Source of the DNA: Planctomycetaceae bacterium
GTDB taxonomy: Bacteria > Planctomycetota > Planctomycetia > Planctomycetales > Planctomycetaceae
Reading direction: 5' to 3'
DNA: 39,969 nucleotides
Assembly (NCBI GenBank): GCA_028291605.1
Contig: JAQGHS010001039.1
Location: 1-39,969 of the forward strand
In this document: positions 24,976-32,832 of the stretch, piece by piece
Layout of the letters: the number at the start of each line of letters is the position of its first letter
Numbering within the stretch: position 1 is the stretch's first letter
Notes under the pieces: generated by a model
Told to the model about the DNA's origin: nothing
Databases searched by the model: none
The model's input: only the letters and a program-made list of their open reading frames with translations
Program-made: the position numbers and the translations under genes

Positions 24976-26277
24976 ATGGCCGAATTTGACGACCGAAGCT
25001 ATCCCATTGTGTTCCCTCAACAGCGGGGCGGGGCGACACTACCGCCAGTGCCGCAGGAAGTTACGGACGCCGAGTTGTCATCCGATGAACTGCTGGACGC
25101 GGCTGTTCCGTCAGAGTCGGCCGAACTCGCTGTAGTTCCATCTTTAGTTGATCAACTGGTCGCGAAGGCCCAATGCCCGCATCCAATCTGGCACCCCATC
25201 CGGTTTGTGGGTTGGGCCGTGTCGATGGTGTTCGGGATCGTGACGATGGTCCTCACGCTGGCGATCCTCGCCGTGATTCCGATTGTGAACTTCATCGCCC
25301 TCGGGTATTTGCTCGATGTCGAAGGTCGAGTGGCTCGGTCGGGAAAATTTCGAGATGCCTTCCCGCTGTTACCGTTGGCCCCGCGGATCGGGTCGATGGT
25401 CATCGGCATTTGGATTTTCCTGCTTCCCTTGCGATTGCTGGCCTGGACGGCAGCGGACGCCCGGCTGATCAGTCCCGGTTCGGCGGCGGACCATGGGTGG
25501 CATTTCGTGCTGAACCTGGCGATGGTGCTGGTCACGATCCACATTTGCCTGGCGTTGGCTCGCGGGGGCCGATTTTCGACGTTCTTCCGTCCGCTGAAGA
25601 ATCTCCGGTGGTTCATGACGCAACGTCGCGACCCCGCCTACTGGGATCGAGCCGAGCAGACCGTCTGGGAATTTCTGTCGCGGATCCGTCGAACGCATTT
25701 TTTCTGGCTGGGTGTGAAGGGCTGGGTAGGAGCGTTTCTCTGGTTGGTCATTCCGACCGCGATCTTTGCCGCCGCGAATAAGCCCAACGGTGGTGCGGCG
25801 CTGGTTTCGATCGTGGGAGGCATTCTGCTATGCCTTGTGTTTGCCTGGGTCCCATTCCTGCAAGCTAGGTATGCCGCGGAAGGACGCCTGTCGGCGTTTA
25901 AGGAACTCCGCACGATTCGCGAACTCTATCGCCGAGCCCCCGTGTGTCTGTCGCTGGCGGCCATCCTGACCTACGCGTTGTCGTTACCGTTATTCCTGGC
26001 AACGATCTTCTTGCCGCCACAAGACGCCCTGTGGATGGTAACCCCGATCTTCATTGTCAGCATTTTCCCCGCTCGCGTTTTCACCGGCTGGGCCTATCAT
26101 CAAGCGGTCCAGCGGACTCAACGAGCCTGGTTCAGCCTGCGCGTGCTGATGGGGCTGGTACTGATGCCGACCCTGATGATTTACACGTTCATCTTGTTCT
26201 TCACGCAATTCATCGGCGCGAGTGGCAAGCTGGTACTTTTTCAGCATCACGCCTTGTTGTTGCCCCGGCCGTTTTGA
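24976..26277 (+). CDS. Multi-pass membrane protein of unknown function
   Basis: About 433 residues with a soluble acidic N-terminus (about 80 residues) and roughly eight hydrophobic segments, among them SMVFGIVTMVLTLAILAVIPIV, IGIWIFLLPLRLLAW, VLNLAMVLVTIHICLAL and IVGGILLCLVFAWVPFL. A conserved-looking cytoplasmic patch RYAAEGRLSAFKELRTIRELYRRAP lies between helices. No transporter or enzyme motif was recognised, so no function is assigned. The ATG at 24976 (MAEFDDRSYP) is preferred over a GTG at 24901, which would add 25 residues without a better binding site. It ends five bases from the convergent stop of the next gene. Confidence 0.75.
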   Translation: MAEFDDRSYPIVFPQQRGGATLPPVPQEVTDAELSSDELLDAAVPSESAELAVVPSLVDQLVAKAQCPHPIWHPIRFVGWAVSMVFGIVTMVLTLAILAVIPIVNFIALGYLLDVEGRVARSGKFRDAFPLLPLAPRIGSMVIGIWIFLLPLRLLAWTAADARLISPGSAADHGWHFVLNLAMVLVTIHICLALARGGRFSTFFRPLKNLRWFMTQRRDPAYWDRAEQTVWEFLSRIRRTHFFWLGVKGWVGAFLWLVIPTAIFAAANKPNGGAALVSIVGGILLCLVFAWVPFLQARYAAEGRLSAFKELRTIRELYRRAPVCLSLAAILTYALSLPLFLATIFLPPQDALWMVTPIFIVSIFPARVFTGWAYHQAVQRTQRAWFSLRVLMGLVLMPTLMIYTFILFFTQFIGASGKLVLFQHHALLLPRPF

Positions 26278-26282
26278 TGGAC

Positions 26283-26786
26283 TTACGCCCCGACGCGTGT
26301 CTTCAATTCTGCCGTCGTGTGTTCCTGAAGCAGTTTCAGGTTCGCATCAAAGTAATCCTGATTGAAGCCTTGCCAGGCTTTGATTTCTCGCCCTTTGGCG
26401 GTGACCAGCCAGATTTCGTACGGGCCCCCCAGCGACGGGATCAGGTAGTCGAAGACCCAGCTCAAAACGAGCTGCAACGGACCGAACATGATGTAGGTCC
26501 ATATTCCCGCTTGAGATGTGCCGTAGGTGGTTTCGATACTGCCCACGGTCGCCAGCTTGCACTTCTGCAGCGGGAAGGGAATGAACGCAAAGTGAAAGCG
26601 GGTTTCGAATCGCGTCTCGATGATTTTCGAGATCCGATAGGTCCCGGTGAAGATCAATGGCATGGTGCAGGACAGGATCCGGGCCCACCATTCCATCCCC
26701 GGAATGATGAGCAGCGGCACCAGCATGACGACCAGGATGATAATTCGCGTAGAGAGTTTTGTCGGTGGGGTCAGTTCTCGAAACAT
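26283..26786 (-). CDS. Small membrane protein of unknown function
   Basis: A 167-residue protein with two adjacent hydrophobic helices near the N-terminus (IIILVVMLVPLLIIPG and ARILSCTMPLIFTGTY) and another hydrophobic stretch around TYIMFGPLQLVLSWVFDYLIP. The C-terminal part (YEIWLVTAKGREIKAWQGFNQDYFDANLKLLQ) is soluble and resembles nothing I can name. The ATG at 26786 has GAGGA about 11 bases upstream; the frame is open to 26924, but that extension runs into palindrome G. Convergent with the membrane protein gene at 24976-26277. Confidence 0.65.
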   Translation of the reverse strand: MFRELTPPTKLSTRIIILVVMLVPLLIIPGMEWWARILSCTMPLIFTGTYRISKIIETRFETRFHFAFIPFPLQKCKLATVGSIETTYGTSQAGIWTYIMFGPLQLVLSWVFDYLIPSLGGPYEIWLVTAKGREIKAWQGFNQDYFDANLKLLQEHTTAELKTRVGA

Positions 26787-26871
26787 CGGCGGTGAAGTCC
26801 TCGGTGGGCTGGCAGGGAGTTTGAACCCTGCGCTATTCGCGACTCCAATTGTGGGAGAATTCCAGAATATC

Positions 26872-26950
26872 TCACGCAAAGGCGCCAAGACGCAATGTTC
26901 CGAACGTTCAACCGAGCGAAACATTCTCTGCTTGGCGCCTTTGCGTGAGG
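26872..26950. repeat. Palindromic element G
   Basis: Arms 26872-26890 and 26932-26950 are exact 19-base reverse complements (CTCACGCAAAGGCGCCAAG), with a 41-base loop. It lies about 85 bases upstream of the small membrane protein start. No related copy was seen in the window. Confidence 0.9.
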
Positions 26951-27000
26951 ATTATTCCTAAAGATCGTCTAACAAGATGCCCCTTGAACATAAGAGTGTG

Positions 27001-27103
27001 AACCACGAATCACACCAATGACACGAATCGAATTCCTGAAAACTTCCTACGAACGAACAGTGAACCGTCTTCCAAATTCGTGTCATTCGAATGATTCGTG
27101 GTT
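27001..27103. repeat. Palindromic element H
   Basis: Arms 27001-27028 (starts AACCACGAATCACACCAATG) and 27076-27103 pair over 24 of 28 bases; the four-base block CACC/TTCG in the middle does not pair. Loop of 47 bases. It lies 50 bases from element G. Confidence 0.85.
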
Positions 27104-27368
27104 AAAAATATTCCCTCGCCCGCTGAATAAACGATAAGCCACGAGCTCCAGGTTTTGATATACGTTCTAAAGTCAATACTCACAAACCTTGGGGATTCTC
27201 TCTGATCTGATCCGTAACGGAATCGTGTCTCGTCGGGATCACGGAAAATTCCTCGGGCGTCGCCCTTGGTCGAGATTCTGCGATCGACTAACTTGAGACC
27301 ACCTGGGCAGCCAGCTTAACGCTGCTCGCCTTCGATTTGCCAGTTTTCCGCCTGGAAAAGTTCGCTCA

Positions 27369-28361
27369 ATGCTGCCTAAGTCTCTTTCCCGCCGTCGCCT
27401 GTGGTACGCCACCAAATGGTTACTGCTGACGACTGTCTTGGCGGCCGTCCTAGTGCAAGGCTTGAAGTTGGGGCGGCAGGTTGACTGGGCCCATATCACC
27501 ATCCGCCCCGGCTGGCTGTTGCTGTCCACCGTGTTATATGTCGTCGGGTGGTTACCGGCCGTCTGGTTTTGGCGCGAACTGTTGCGCGAAGTCGCCGGGC
27601 CCATCTCGTGGTTCGAAGTCACCAAGGCCTACTTTTGCGGGCATCTCGGAAAATATGTCCCGGGCAAAGCGGGCGTCATTTTTATCCGTGCCGGCATGTT
27701 ACAGGCCCACGGAGTCCCCTTCGTCCCCGGAGCACTCTCGGCCGGCTACGAGACCCTGGCGTCGATGGCCGCGGGTGCGGCGGTCGGTGCGGCGCTCCTG
27801 CCGTTTGCCGTTCCGCCACAGACGCTGAAAAAAGTTCTGGCTTGGTTGCCGGGTGGAGTGGTGCGTCCCGAGGTGATTTCTATTCTGGTGCTGATTGCCT
27901 GCCTCTGTGGCGTCCGAGTCATGTCGCATCTCTTCCATCGCATCTTGAAGAAAATGGTTCCGGTGGGCGGTGGCGGGGTGACCGAACAGTGCTGGTTGCG
28001 GCAACCCACGTTCCTGGCGTTCTCACTCCTGATTGTCGGCTGGTGGATTCATGGCCTGAGCATGGGCTGCACCGTGCAGGCCCTCTCGCCTGATCCCGTC
28101 AGCTGGAGCGACTGGCCCCGCTGGACGGCGGCGACGTCCTTATCCATTGTGCTGGGGTTTGCAGCCTTGTTCTCGCCGGGGGGGCTCGGTGTTCGCGAGT
28201 GGGTATTGATGGAAGTTCTCGAACCGGAACTCGGCCCGCTGGCCCTGGTCGCGACAGTGCTGTCGCGGTTTATCTGGCTGGTCGGAGAATGCGGCGCGGC
28301 GGGAATTTTGTATTATTGGCCAACGGGCCGGAAAGAGAATTCTTCCCGGCCGCCTGATTGA
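27369..28361 (+). CDS. LPG-synthase/UPF0104-type flippase-like membrane protein
   Basis: A 330-residue integral membrane protein with about eight helices. Motifs YFCGHLGKYVPGKAG (about 88-102) and FSPGGLGVREWVLME (about 265-279) are the hallmark conserved segments of the lysylphosphatidylglycerol synthase transmembrane / UPF0104 family. Relatives move or handle lipid-linked substrates; the substrate here cannot be told. The C-terminal aminoacyl-transferase domain of MprF is absent, so this is the membrane part alone. The ATG at 27369 has no strong binding site. The palindrome K starts 14 bases past the stop. Confidence 0.85.
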   Translation: MLPKSLSRRRLWYATKWLLLTTVLAAVLVQGLKLGRQVDWAHITIRPGWLLLSTVLYVVGWLPAVWFWRELLREVAGPISWFEVTKAYFCGHLGKYVPGKAGVIFIRAGMLQAHGVPFVPGALSAGYETLASMAAGAAVGAALLPFAVPPQTLKKVLAWLPGGVVRPEVISILVLIACLCGVRVMSHLFHRILKKMVPVGGGGVTEQCWLRQPTFLAFSLLIVGWWIHGLSMGCTVQALSPDPVSWSDWPRWTAATSLSIVLGFAALFSPGGLGVREWVLMEVLEPELGPLALVATVLSRFIWLVGECGAAGILYYWPTGRKENSSRPPD

Positions 28362-28375
28362 TGTGCTCAGTTGAT

Positions 28376-28451
28376 GAGCGGAATGGCGCTGGCCACCGGT
28401 TCTTCATTGCGACGTTGAACCGCAAGACCGGCGGCTAGCGCCGTGCCGCTC
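28376..28451. repeat. Palindromic element K
   Basis: Arms 28376-28400 (starts GAGCGGAATGGCGCTGGCCA) and 28427-28451 pair at about 21 of 25 positions. It starts 14 bases after the flippase-like stop and ends 39 bases before the haemoglobin start. The core GGCGCTAGCC on the right arm's complement is shared with element J. Confidence 0.8.
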
Positions 28452-28490
28452 ACGAGTCTGGCTGACATTTTTGAGAAACAGGGAGCAAAT

Positions 28491-28880
28491 ATGACGACTT
28501 CGGGCCCACTTTCTTTGTACGAGCGTCTCGGAGGCATCTATGCCATCGCTGCGGTGGTCGACGATTTTGTCGAGCGGATCATGGTGGATCCCCGTTTGAA
28601 CGCGAATCCGTTGGTCGACGAGGCGCACCACAAAGTGCCTAAAGCCGGTTTCAAATACCTGGTGACAGAAATGGTCGGCTGGGCGACTGGTGGGCCGCAG
28701 AAATATACGGGAAAGTCGATGCGGGAATCGCACGAGCATCTCAAGATTACAGCGGGAGAATGGAAATCCTTCATGGAAGATTTCCGGACGACACTCGACA
28801 AATTTCAGGTGCCGGCCGCGGAACAGGGGGAGTTGTTCGCCATTGTGGAGAGTACTTATGCGGACATCGTTTTGGGGTAA
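28491..28880 (+). CDS. Truncated haemoglobin, group I-like
   Basis: A 129-residue 2-on-2 globin. The family opening SLYERLGGIYAIAAVVDDFV (8-27) is clear, and the proximal haem ligand is H81 in MRESHEHLKIT. A distal-side FKYLVTEMVGW follows. Likely roles in the family are oxygen or nitric-oxide binding and detoxification. The ATG at 28491 is supported by AGGGAG six bases upstream; a GTG at 28443 inside palindrome K would add 16 residues and is rejected. The stop is directly followed by element A4. Confidence 0.93.
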   Translation: MTTSGPLSLYERLGGIYAIAAVVDDFVERIMVDPRLNANPLVDEAHHKVPKAGFKYLVTEMVGWATGGPQKYTGKSMRESHEHLKITAGEWKSFMEDFRTTLDKFQVPAAEQGELFAIVESTYADIVLG

Positions 28881-28907
28881 TGTAGCCTGACTCTCCAGAG
28901 TCGGGCG
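28881..28907. repeat. Palindromic element A4
   Basis: TGTAGCCTGACTCTCCAGAG runs into TCGGGC; stem GCCTGACTC/GAGTCGGGC over a short loop (28884-28905). It starts immediately after the haemoglobin stop. It is followed by element B3, the same A-then-B order as at 1811-1701. Confidence 0.8.
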
Positions 28908-28917
28908 CAGGTTGCGT

Positions 28918-28984
28918 GTAGCCGCTGTCGCCAGACTGCGGGGTGTGTGTCCGCAATCGCCCGCATTTTGGCAAATGCGGCTAC
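28918..28984. repeat. Palindromic element B3
   Basis: Left arm 28918-28942 (starts GTAGCCGCTGTCGCCAGACT) and right arm 28960-28984 (ends AAATGCGGCTAC) are diverged reverse complements. The consensus with B1 and B2 is GTAGCCGCATTCGCCAGAAT followed by GCGGG. It ends 32 bases before the HD-domain gene. Confidence 0.85.
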
Positions 28985-29016
28985 CGGTGCAATCCAGCTA
29001 CAGAGGATTTGAAAAG

Positions 29017-29601
29017 ATGTCTCGAGCAGATGATCTCGCCTTGGTTCGTGAATACACGAAGAATGAAGGTCTGGTCAAACATATGCTGGCGGTTGAGGCT
29101 GCGATGCGGGCCTACGCTCGTCACTATGGGGCCGACGAAGAGAAGTGGGGGACGGTCGGCCTGCTGCCTGATTTCGATTCTGAACGCTGGCCGAATCCTC
29201 CTGATCATCCGCTGCAGGGCTCAAAAATCCTGGCTGAAAAGGGGTATCCTGACGATGTCATCTATGCCATCAAGTCGCACGCCGATTACCTGACCGATTG
29301 TCCGCGAGTGTCCTTGCTGGATAAGGTTTTGTACGCGTGTGATGAATTGTCAGGATTCATCACCGCGTGTGCGCTGGTGCGACCCGGGCGTCTCGAAGGT
29401 TTGACGGCGAAGAGTGTCCGGAAGAAGTTGAAACAGTTGTCGTTCGCGGCGAATGTGCACCGCGAAGACGTGATTAACGGGGCGGCTGATTTGGGAGTCG
29501 ATCTGGATCAGCACATTGACTTCGTGATTGCGGCGCTGCAGAAATCGGCGGATGAGCTGGGTTTGCAACCGGTTGCGGGAGAACCAGAAACTGCAGGATA
29601 A
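29017..29601 (+). CDS. HD-domain protein with altered HD motif
   Basis: A 194-residue HD-superfamily protein, probably cytoplasmic. The family pattern is well kept: EGLVKHMLAVEAAM (H22), PDHPLQGSKIL (H64), VIYAIKSHADYL (H88), LLDKVLYACDELSGF and ACALVRPGRLEGLTAKSVRKKLKQ. However, where relatives have GLLHDFD this protein has GLLPDFD (P51, D52), so the first His of the His-Asp pair is missing; the codon is CCT at a place where CAT would give histidine. Metal-dependent phosphohydrolase activity is the family role; loss of this ligand suggests reduced or changed activity. The ATG at 29017 has AGAGGA 9 bases upstream, clear support for this start over upstream codons in the repeat. Confidence 0.85.
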   Translation: MSRADDLALVREYTKNEGLVKHMLAVEAAMRAYARHYGADEEKWGTVGLLPDFDSERWPNPPDHPLQGSKILAEKGYPDDVIYAIKSHADYLTDCPRVSLLDKVLYACDELSGFITACALVRPGRLEGLTAKSVRKKLKQLSFAANVHREDVINGAADLGVDLDQHIDFVIAALQKSADELGLQPVAGEPETAG

Positions 29602-29754
29602 CCAATTTCGGCTCAGATTATTCCGATTCTCAGACAATACCACGGCCTGAGTTGTTCTAATAGATCCATGGAGAGATTGCAGACGCACCTCGTTTACGTC
29701 CCCCAATTTCTCTGATTCGACCCGAGAGATCAGGATTTCCCGAAGGGCAACTCT

Positions 29755-30798
29755 GTGTTTGGCTCCACGATTCCGCTGAAGACCCTGTCGTTCATGTGCC
29801 GATCCATGGCCACCATGCTGCAATCGGGTGTGCCGATTGTGAAGGTCGTAGAGACGGTTGCTCGGAATGTTCAGGGCCCGGCTTGTCAGCGACGGATGCG
29901 CGCGGTCGTCGAAAAACTGAAGATGGGCGACGATGTGCGGTCGGCGTTCGCATCCCAAGAAGGCTATTTCCCGGACTTGTTCATCGACATGGTCGCGGTC
30001 GCTGATGAGACGGGGTCGCTGCCGGAAGTGTTGAAAAGCCTGGCCGACCATTACGAGAATTTGCTCCGCCTGCGGCGCGATTTTATCGGTCAGATTGCCT
30101 TGCCGATCCTGCAGTTGATTGCCGCCATTTTCATTATCACGTTCGTGATCTTTATCTTAGGAGCGATCGCGGAATCGCGAGGTGGGACCCCCATTGATGT
30201 GTTTGGCTGGGGGTTGACCGGTTCCAAGGGGGCGGCGATCTTTTTCTTCGGATCCTTCGGGACTTTTTTCCTGATCTATCTGGCTTATTTGTTCGCGGTT
30301 CGCGGATTTCGACAAGAGCGCACGCTGCACACGATTTTCCTGAAAGTGCCCGTACTGGGGCAGTGCATGCGGGCGTTCGCCATCGCTCGGTTTTCGTGGG
30401 CATTTGCGTTGACTCAACAAGCGGGCATGCGGATCGTCCCGAGCCTGGAAGCCAGCCTGAAGGCGACCGCCAACTATGCCTTCATTGGTGCGACACCCCG
30501 TATGTGCGCGCTGATTAAACAGGGTGAAGATCTCTCGACCGTCATCAACGATTCCGGCTTGTTTACCACGGAATTCGAACAGATGGTCAGCGTAGCCGAG
30601 ACCTCCGGCACGGTTCCCGAAACTCTGCAGCATCTGAGCCCGCAATTCGAAGATAGCGCACGGCGCAGTCTGCGGGCCCTGGCGATGGCGTTTGGGTGGG
30701 TGGTGTGGGCCTTGGTCGCGGCATTCATCATTTTTGCGATCTTCAGCCTGGCGAGTTTCTACATCGGCATGCTGAATGACGCGGCGAAGGGGATCTAG
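29755..30798 (+). CDS. Type II secretion / type IV pilus inner-membrane protein, GspF/PilC family
   Basis: A 347-residue membrane protein with two copies of the T2SF domain: about 10-125 (FMCRSMATMLQSGVPIVKVVETVA, DMVAVADETGSLPEVLKSLA) and about 210-330 (WAFALTQQAGMRIVPSLEASLKA, QMVSVAETSGTVPETLQHLS). Helices lie near 112-140, 158-185 and 315-340. GspF/PilC proteins form the inner-membrane platform that couples the ATPase to pseudopilus assembly. A GTG start at 29755 is supported by AAGGG 7 bases upstream. No other secretion or pilus gene is adjacent, so it is separated from its usual operon in this window. Confidence 0.93.
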   Translation: MFGSTIPLKTLSFMCRSMATMLQSGVPIVKVVETVARNVQGPACQRRMRAVVEKLKMGDDVRSAFASQEGYFPDLFIDMVAVADETGSLPEVLKSLADHYENLLRLRRDFIGQIALPILQLIAAIFIITFVIFILGAIAESRGGTPIDVFGWGLTGSKGAAIFFFGSFGTFFLIYLAYLFAVRGFRQERTLHTIFLKVPVLGQCMRAFAIARFSWAFALTQQAGMRIVPSLEASLKATANYAFIGATPRMCALIKQGEDLSTVINDSGLFTTEFEQMVSVAETSGTVPETLQHLSPQFEDSARRSLRALAMAFGWVVWALVAAFIIFAIFSLASFYIGMLNDAAKGI

Positions 30799-30888
30799 TC
30801 AACGACTATCTTTGCCGAACTCGCCCCTCGCCCGCTACACTGCCGCATTGCGCCACTTTCGTCTTGGTTATTCGCTCAGGATTTTCCG

Positions 30889-32001
30889 TTGTCACATTTT
30901 CGTTTTGAATTGCTGGCCACCGATGGGGCCTCCCGGTTGGGGCGTTGGCATACTCCGCATGGGATTGTCGAGACTCCGGCGTTCATGCCCGTGGGGACTT
31001 TGGCCTCGGTGAAGGGGCTGACTCCGGATCAACTGCGGGCTGCCGGGGCGCAGATGGTGTTGTCGAATACGTATCACCTCGCTCTGCGGCCCGGTTCGGA
31101 AGTTGTCGCCGAGATGGGTGGCCTGCATCAGTTCATGGGTTGGAATGGGCCCATCCTGACCGACAGTGGGGGGTTTCAGGTCTTCAGTCTGGCCAAATTG
31201 TCCAAGCTGACCGATCAGCAAGTGGTGTTTCGGTCACACCTGGATGGCAGCCTGCTCGAGTTGTCCCCCGAACGGGCCATGTTGATTCAGGAACAGCTCG
31301 GGGCTGATTGCATCATGTGCCTGGATGAATGCCCTCCGGCAGACGCCCCTCTGGATCGCATCCGCTCGGCCGTCGATCGAACAACTGCCTGGGCCAAGCG
31401 TTGTCGTGATTCCCATGTTCGCGACGACCAGGCCTTGTTTGGCATCGTCCAGGGGGGCGTCGATCAGGGAATGCGTGAACGTTCGGCGGCCGGATTGTTG
31501 CCGTTAGAATTTCCCGGATATGCCATCGGCGGCCTGAGTGTCGGGGAATCACCCGAACAGATGTATCAGACGCTCGACTTCAGCACGGCCTTGCTGCCCG
31601 TCGAAAAGCCGCGGTATCTCATGGGAGTCGGACGCCCACAGGATTTGGTCGAAGCCGTCTTCCGTGGAATTGACCTGTTTGACTGCGTTCTGCCGACCCG
31701 CAATGGTCGCAATGCGATGGCATTTACCAGCCAGGGACCGGTGCGAATCCGCAATCACAAATACCAGCGAGACGGCGGGCCACTCGACCCGGATTGCAGT
31801 TGCACCGTGTGCCAAACCTGGTCGCGGGCTTACTTACGGCATTTGTTCATGGCGAAAGAGATGCTGGGGCCCATTCTGCTGTCACTCCACAACATCGCAT
31901 TCTATCAGAACTTGGTGCGTGACATGCGGTTGGCGGTGCAAGAGGGGCGGATGGCGGAGTTTCGGGCGGTTCGGCTTGCCCAATGGGAAACCGCCAACTA
32001 A
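30889..32001 (+). CDS. tgt: tRNA-guanine transglycosylase (Tgt)
   Basis: A 370-residue bacterial Tgt that exchanges guanine-34 for preQ1 in Asp, Asn, His and Tyr tRNAs on the way to queuosine. Catalytic acid D92 in [13 protein letters not shown], nucleophile D265 in [15 protein letters not shown], substrate-binding FGIVQGG and GGLSVGE, and zinc ligands C303, C305, C308 and H334 in CSCTVC and LLSLHN are all present. It uses a TTG start at 30889 with AGGA 7 bases upstream. It heads the tgt-yajC-secDF order found in many bacteria. Confidence 0.97.
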   Translation: MSHFRFELLATDGASRLGRWHTPHGIVETPAFMPVGTLASVKGLTPDQLRAAGAQMVLSNTYHLALRPGSEVVAEMGGLHQFMGWNGPILTDSGGFQVFSLAKLSKLTDQQVVFRSHLDGSLLELSPERAMLIQEQLGADCIMCLDECPPADAPLDRIRSAVDRTTAWAKRCRDSHVRDDQALFGIVQGGVDQGMRERSAAGLLPLEFPGYAIGGLSVGESPEQMYQTLDFSTALLPVEKPRYLMGVGRPQDLVEAVFRGIDLFDCVLPTRNGRNAMAFTSQGPVRIRNHKYQRDGGPLDPDCSCTVCQTWSRAYLRHLFMAKEMLGPILLSLHNIAFYQNLVRDMRLAVQEGRMAEFRAVRLAQWETAN

Positions 32002-32309
32002 GATGACCCCTTGCAAAATTGGGGCCAAGATCTCCAGCTTATCAGCGCCCTGCCGGAATTCGCGGCAGCGCAAAATAGTCGGAAGTCACTGGCTGGTGCG
32101 GGGTAACGTGTTCTGACACGGTTCTGCACTGGCAGTCGAGGCCTGTGATCGACCCTGTCCGTGTCTTGCGCAACTCACTCAAGTTGGCATTCATCGGGAG
32201 GGGAAGTCTTTTTTATCGCGAATTAAATAGAGTTTATCGCGAATTAGAGGTCGTAAGTGTGGAAGCGAGCGGTTGGATTAACCGTCTTCGATTCCGAAAG
32301 GCGTAAGCG
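32002..32309. other. Intergenic gap between tgt and yajC
   Basis: Contains a bulged hairpin at about 32045-32071 (CTGCCG/CGGCAG) without a T-run, and the tandem sequence TTTATCGCGAATTA at 32212-32246. No gene was seen. Confidence 0.6.
32212..32246 (+). promoter_or_regulatory. Tandem operator-like repeat upstream of yajC
   Basis: TTTATCGCGAATTA occurs exactly twice, at 32212-32225 and 32233-32246, with a 21-base period, about two helical turns. Each copy has a TCGCGA palindromic core. This is the pattern expected for two protomers binding the same face of the DNA. It ends 63 bases before the yajC start. The regulator is unknown. Confidence 0.5.
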
Positions 32310-32672
32310 ATGATGTCGTGGTTGGGTATGATGGTCATCTTGGCAGCGGACGCACCTCCAGCGGCCGATCAGGGATTCTCCCAGATGCTGCAGATGGCTC
32401 CGTTTATTTTGATCGCGGTCATGTTCTTTGTTGTTGTCTGGCTGCCCAATTCGAAAGACCAGAAGAAGAAGCGGGCGCAGTTGGCACAGATGAAGAAGAA
32501 TGATCGCGTCTATACCTCGTCGGGGATCATTGGCACGATTTCCAATATCTCGGCGGATGGGAAAGAAGTGACCTTAAAGGTTGATGATAATGCCAAAATT
32601 CGCGTGTTCCGGCGGGCCATCGAGGGCTTCTATGCCGATTCCACCAATCCGGAAACATCGCCTCCGGCCTAG
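32310..32672 (+). CDS. yajC: Sec translocon accessory protein YajC
   Basis: A 120-residue single-pass membrane protein. The helix APFILIAVMFFVVVWLP (about 30-46) is followed by a positive patch NSKDQKKKRAQLAQMKKNDRV and then the family segment YTSSGIIGTISNISADGKEVTLKVDDNAKIRVFR. YajC associates with SecDF-SecYEG. AAGG lies 8 bases before the ATG at 32310. The gene sits directly before secDF, 160 bases apart. Confidence 0.94.
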   Translation: MMSWLGMMVILAADAPPAADQGFSQMLQMAPFILIAVMFFVVVWLPNSKDQKKKRAQLAQMKKNDRVYTSSGIIGTISNISADGKEVTLKVDDNAKIRVFRRAIEGFYADSTNPETSPPA

Positions 32673-32832
32673 CCTGCTCGCACAGCAGGCTGTTGCCGTT
32701 TCAGAATCATGTGTCGACCAGCACTTCCGCGAGACATGCCGACAATCGATCGCGTGTTCTCCCCGGTGCAGTTGACGTCTCATACAACTTGATCGTCGCC
32801 TAGGGCCGTTTCCTGGTAAGGAACAGAATTAC

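Larger units (their letters stand above)
26787..27368. other. Divergent intergenic gap of 582 bases
   Basis: Holds palindromes G (26872-26950) and H (27001-27103), separated by 50 bases. 27104-27368 shows no gene, strong promoter or repeat I can support. Confidence 0.65.

Noticed and set aside
25944-26795. Plus-strand 283-codon open frame overlapping two membrane protein genes
   Set aside because: It is out of frame with one gene and antisense to the other, both of which have clear hydrophobic helices.
32045-32071. Hairpin after tgt as a terminator
   Set aside because: The stem has a two-base bulge and no T-run follows on the plus strand.
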